A DNA stretch of 17,202 nt from Gemmatimonadota bacterium (GTDB lineage: Bacteria > Latescibacterota > UBA2968 > UBA8231). Positions 16,699 to 17,202 of this stretch are shown here, one piece after another. Each line of letters begins with the position of its first letter. Position 1 is the stretch's first letter. The position numbers were made by a program, and so were the translations under genes. The stretch covers positions 1 through 17,202 of the forward strand of contig PATE01000128.1 in NCBI GenBank assembly GCA_002712305.1, read 5' to 3'. The notes beneath the pieces were generated by a model. The model ran no database searches, was not told where the DNA came from, and worked only from the letters and a program-made list of their open reading frames with translations.

Positions 16699-16762
16699 CG
16701 GGCGCTTTTGCCTCGAAGGCACCGCTACGAAAACAAAAATCCAATTTGGAGACAAGCGCCCG
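16699..16762. promoter_or_regulatory. Nested palindromes upstream of glnII
   Basis: CGGGCGCTT (16699-16707) and AAGCGCCCG (16754-16762) form a 9-bp perfect inverted repeat around 46 bases. Inside are TGCCT-CGA-AGGCA (16709-16721) and TCCAA-T-TTGGA (16740-16750). The block is AT-rich between the arms and sits 50-113 bases before the glnII start. It could fold as a leader RNA or hold operator sites controlling glnII; alternatively the outer arms are the remains of a terminator of the donor's upstream gene. I do not recognise a known glutamine riboswitch here. Confidence 0.4.
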
Positions 16763-16773
16763 ATTTTCCGGAG

Positions 16774-16983
16774 CATTTCACGACGCCGATCACCGAGTTT
16801 TAAGAAGACTGCTTCACAGATGGTCTCGGTTTTGACGGGTCCAGCATCCGTGGCTGGCAGGCGATCAACGAGTCCGACATGCTCGTCATGCATGATCCAT
16901 CGACGGCGGTCATGGATCCATTCACCGAGGTGCCCACACTCTCGTTGATCTGCGACATTGTCGACCCGATCACGCGCGAAGAC
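16774..16983 (+). pseudogene. glnA: glnA pseudogene, inverted 70-codon piece
   Basis: The plus strand encodes HFTTPITEF, a TAA at 16801-16803, then [39 protein letters not shown] and [20 protein letters not shown]. This is the GSI N-terminal domain; [18 protein letters not shown] contains the conserved latch and Asp50 loop that completes the neighbouring subunit's active site. The strand is opposite to the rest of glnA. In the rebuilt gene it joins VDYKFVDFPGTWQ upstream and YGRDPRAVSKR downstream without loss of frame. The TAA is a second disabling mutation. Confidence 0.93.
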
Positions 16984-16984
16984 T

Positions 16985-17089
16985 CATCTTGACACCGTCA
17001 CGTTTGGCCTGAGCAACGACGGATTTGGCGCTGGCCTTGCTGGAAGCGGCGGCCTTGGCCTTCGGCTTCCTGGTGGTACTCTTTGCCAT
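16985..17089 (-). pseudogene. glnA: glnA pseudogene, 5' end with start codon
   Basis: ATG 17089-17087, preceded by GAGGA, opens 35 codons: a 20-residue Lys/Ala/Ser-rich leader (MAKSTTRKPKAKAAA...) and then [13 protein letters not shown], the first helix of GSI. The frame then enters antisense glnA and stops three codons on. Joined to VDYKFVDF at 15075 it gives the normal GSI start. The basic leader is an unusual extension for GSI. The upstream 110 bases (17090-17202) would hold the glnA promoter; I see no convincing hexamers there. Confidence 0.85.
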
Positions 17090-17202
17090 TGATTCCTCAT
17101 AGCGGGGATCGGGTGGGATCGACGGTGGATGGATAAAGTTTTCTGGCGTCGCGCAAGCGAGCCGGGCATGTCTTGAAGCGGCGTAGTATGAAAGAAATCC
17201 CC

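Larger units (their letters stand above)
15114..16773. other. 1.66-kb foreign insert in glnA (glnII plus truncated hemC)
   Basis: The glnA reading frame breaks after CAG (Gln) at 15113 and resumes at CAT (His) 16774, both on the plus strand, with no codon lost. What lies between is a passenger block: 5' hemC fragment with promoter, two terminators, glnII and its upstream region. The dinucleotide AG flanks both ends (15112-15113 and 16772-16773), so a 2-bp microhomology or duplication is possible. There are no transposase genes, terminal inverted repeats or att-like repeats. It looks like illegitimate insertion of donor chromosomal DNA rather than a mobile element. Confidence 0.85.

Noticed and set aside
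15114-16773. Transposon or integron cassette
   Set aside because: No transposase, terminal inverted repeats, recombination site or clear target duplication; one end cuts through hemC.
16650-16773. Known glutamine riboswitch before glnII
   Set aside because: Palindromes are present, but I could not match the conserved elements of a known glutamine-binding RNA.
16687-16893. 68-codon minus-strand frame upstream of glnII
   Set aside because: It crosses the insert boundary and is antisense to the inverted glnA piece, so it cannot be an old gene.

Overview
All intact genes read on the minus strand, and the base composition is moderately GC-rich. There is no rRNA, tRNA, transposase or CRISPR. The mix of a formylglycine sulfatase, a phytanoyl-CoA-dioxygenase-type enzyme, several dehydrogenases, a D-threonine-aldolase-like enzyme and a DUF2088/LarA-like protein recalls uncultured environmental bacteria such as Latescibacterota, Poribacteria or Planctomycetes. 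This lineage guess is an inference from gene content; no marker gene settles it.

Layout, right to left in the direction of transcription. (1) 17089-13956 is the wreck of a type I glutamine synthetase gene (glnA). Its four pieces lie at 16985-17089 (minus), 15075-15113 (plus), 16774-16983 (plus) and 13956-15077 (minus). Flipping 15075-16984 back and removing 15114-16773 rebuilds one gene of about 490 codons, in frame across every joint, with two nonsense codons. The foreign 1.66-kb piece carries a complete type II glutamine synthetase gene (glnII), two terminators and the first 88 codons of a second, divergent hemC. (2) 13874-9720 is a heme/siroheme operon: hemC, a cobA-hemD fusion, an AIR-synthase-like (HypE-like) gene and a HAD phosphatase gene, tightly coupled, with a hemC promoter that is also conserved in front of the hemC fragment. 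(3) 9634-3147 is a probable catabolic cluster: iron-type alcohol dehydrogenase, SDR, DUF2088/LarA-like protein, D-threonine-aldolase/D-serine-dehydratase-like enzyme, zinc-type MDR dehydrogenase and a non-heme iron dioxygenase. (4) 3018-1 holds a DUF393 thiol-disulfide oxidoreductase, an unknown charged protein, a sulfatase and a membrane-anchored coiled-coil protein with a poly-Glu tail that runs off the window.

The most notable observation is that glnII appears to have replaced glnA in place. The donor DNA seems to come from a relative in which glnII lies upstream of hemC, because the hemC fragment and native hemC share the same promoter layout. The insertion broke glnA, an inversion then flipped the region, and glnA is decaying. 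The genes of region 3 probably act together on a hydroxylated, possibly sulfated or beta-hydroxy-amino-acid-like substrate, but the substrate cannot be read from the sequence.
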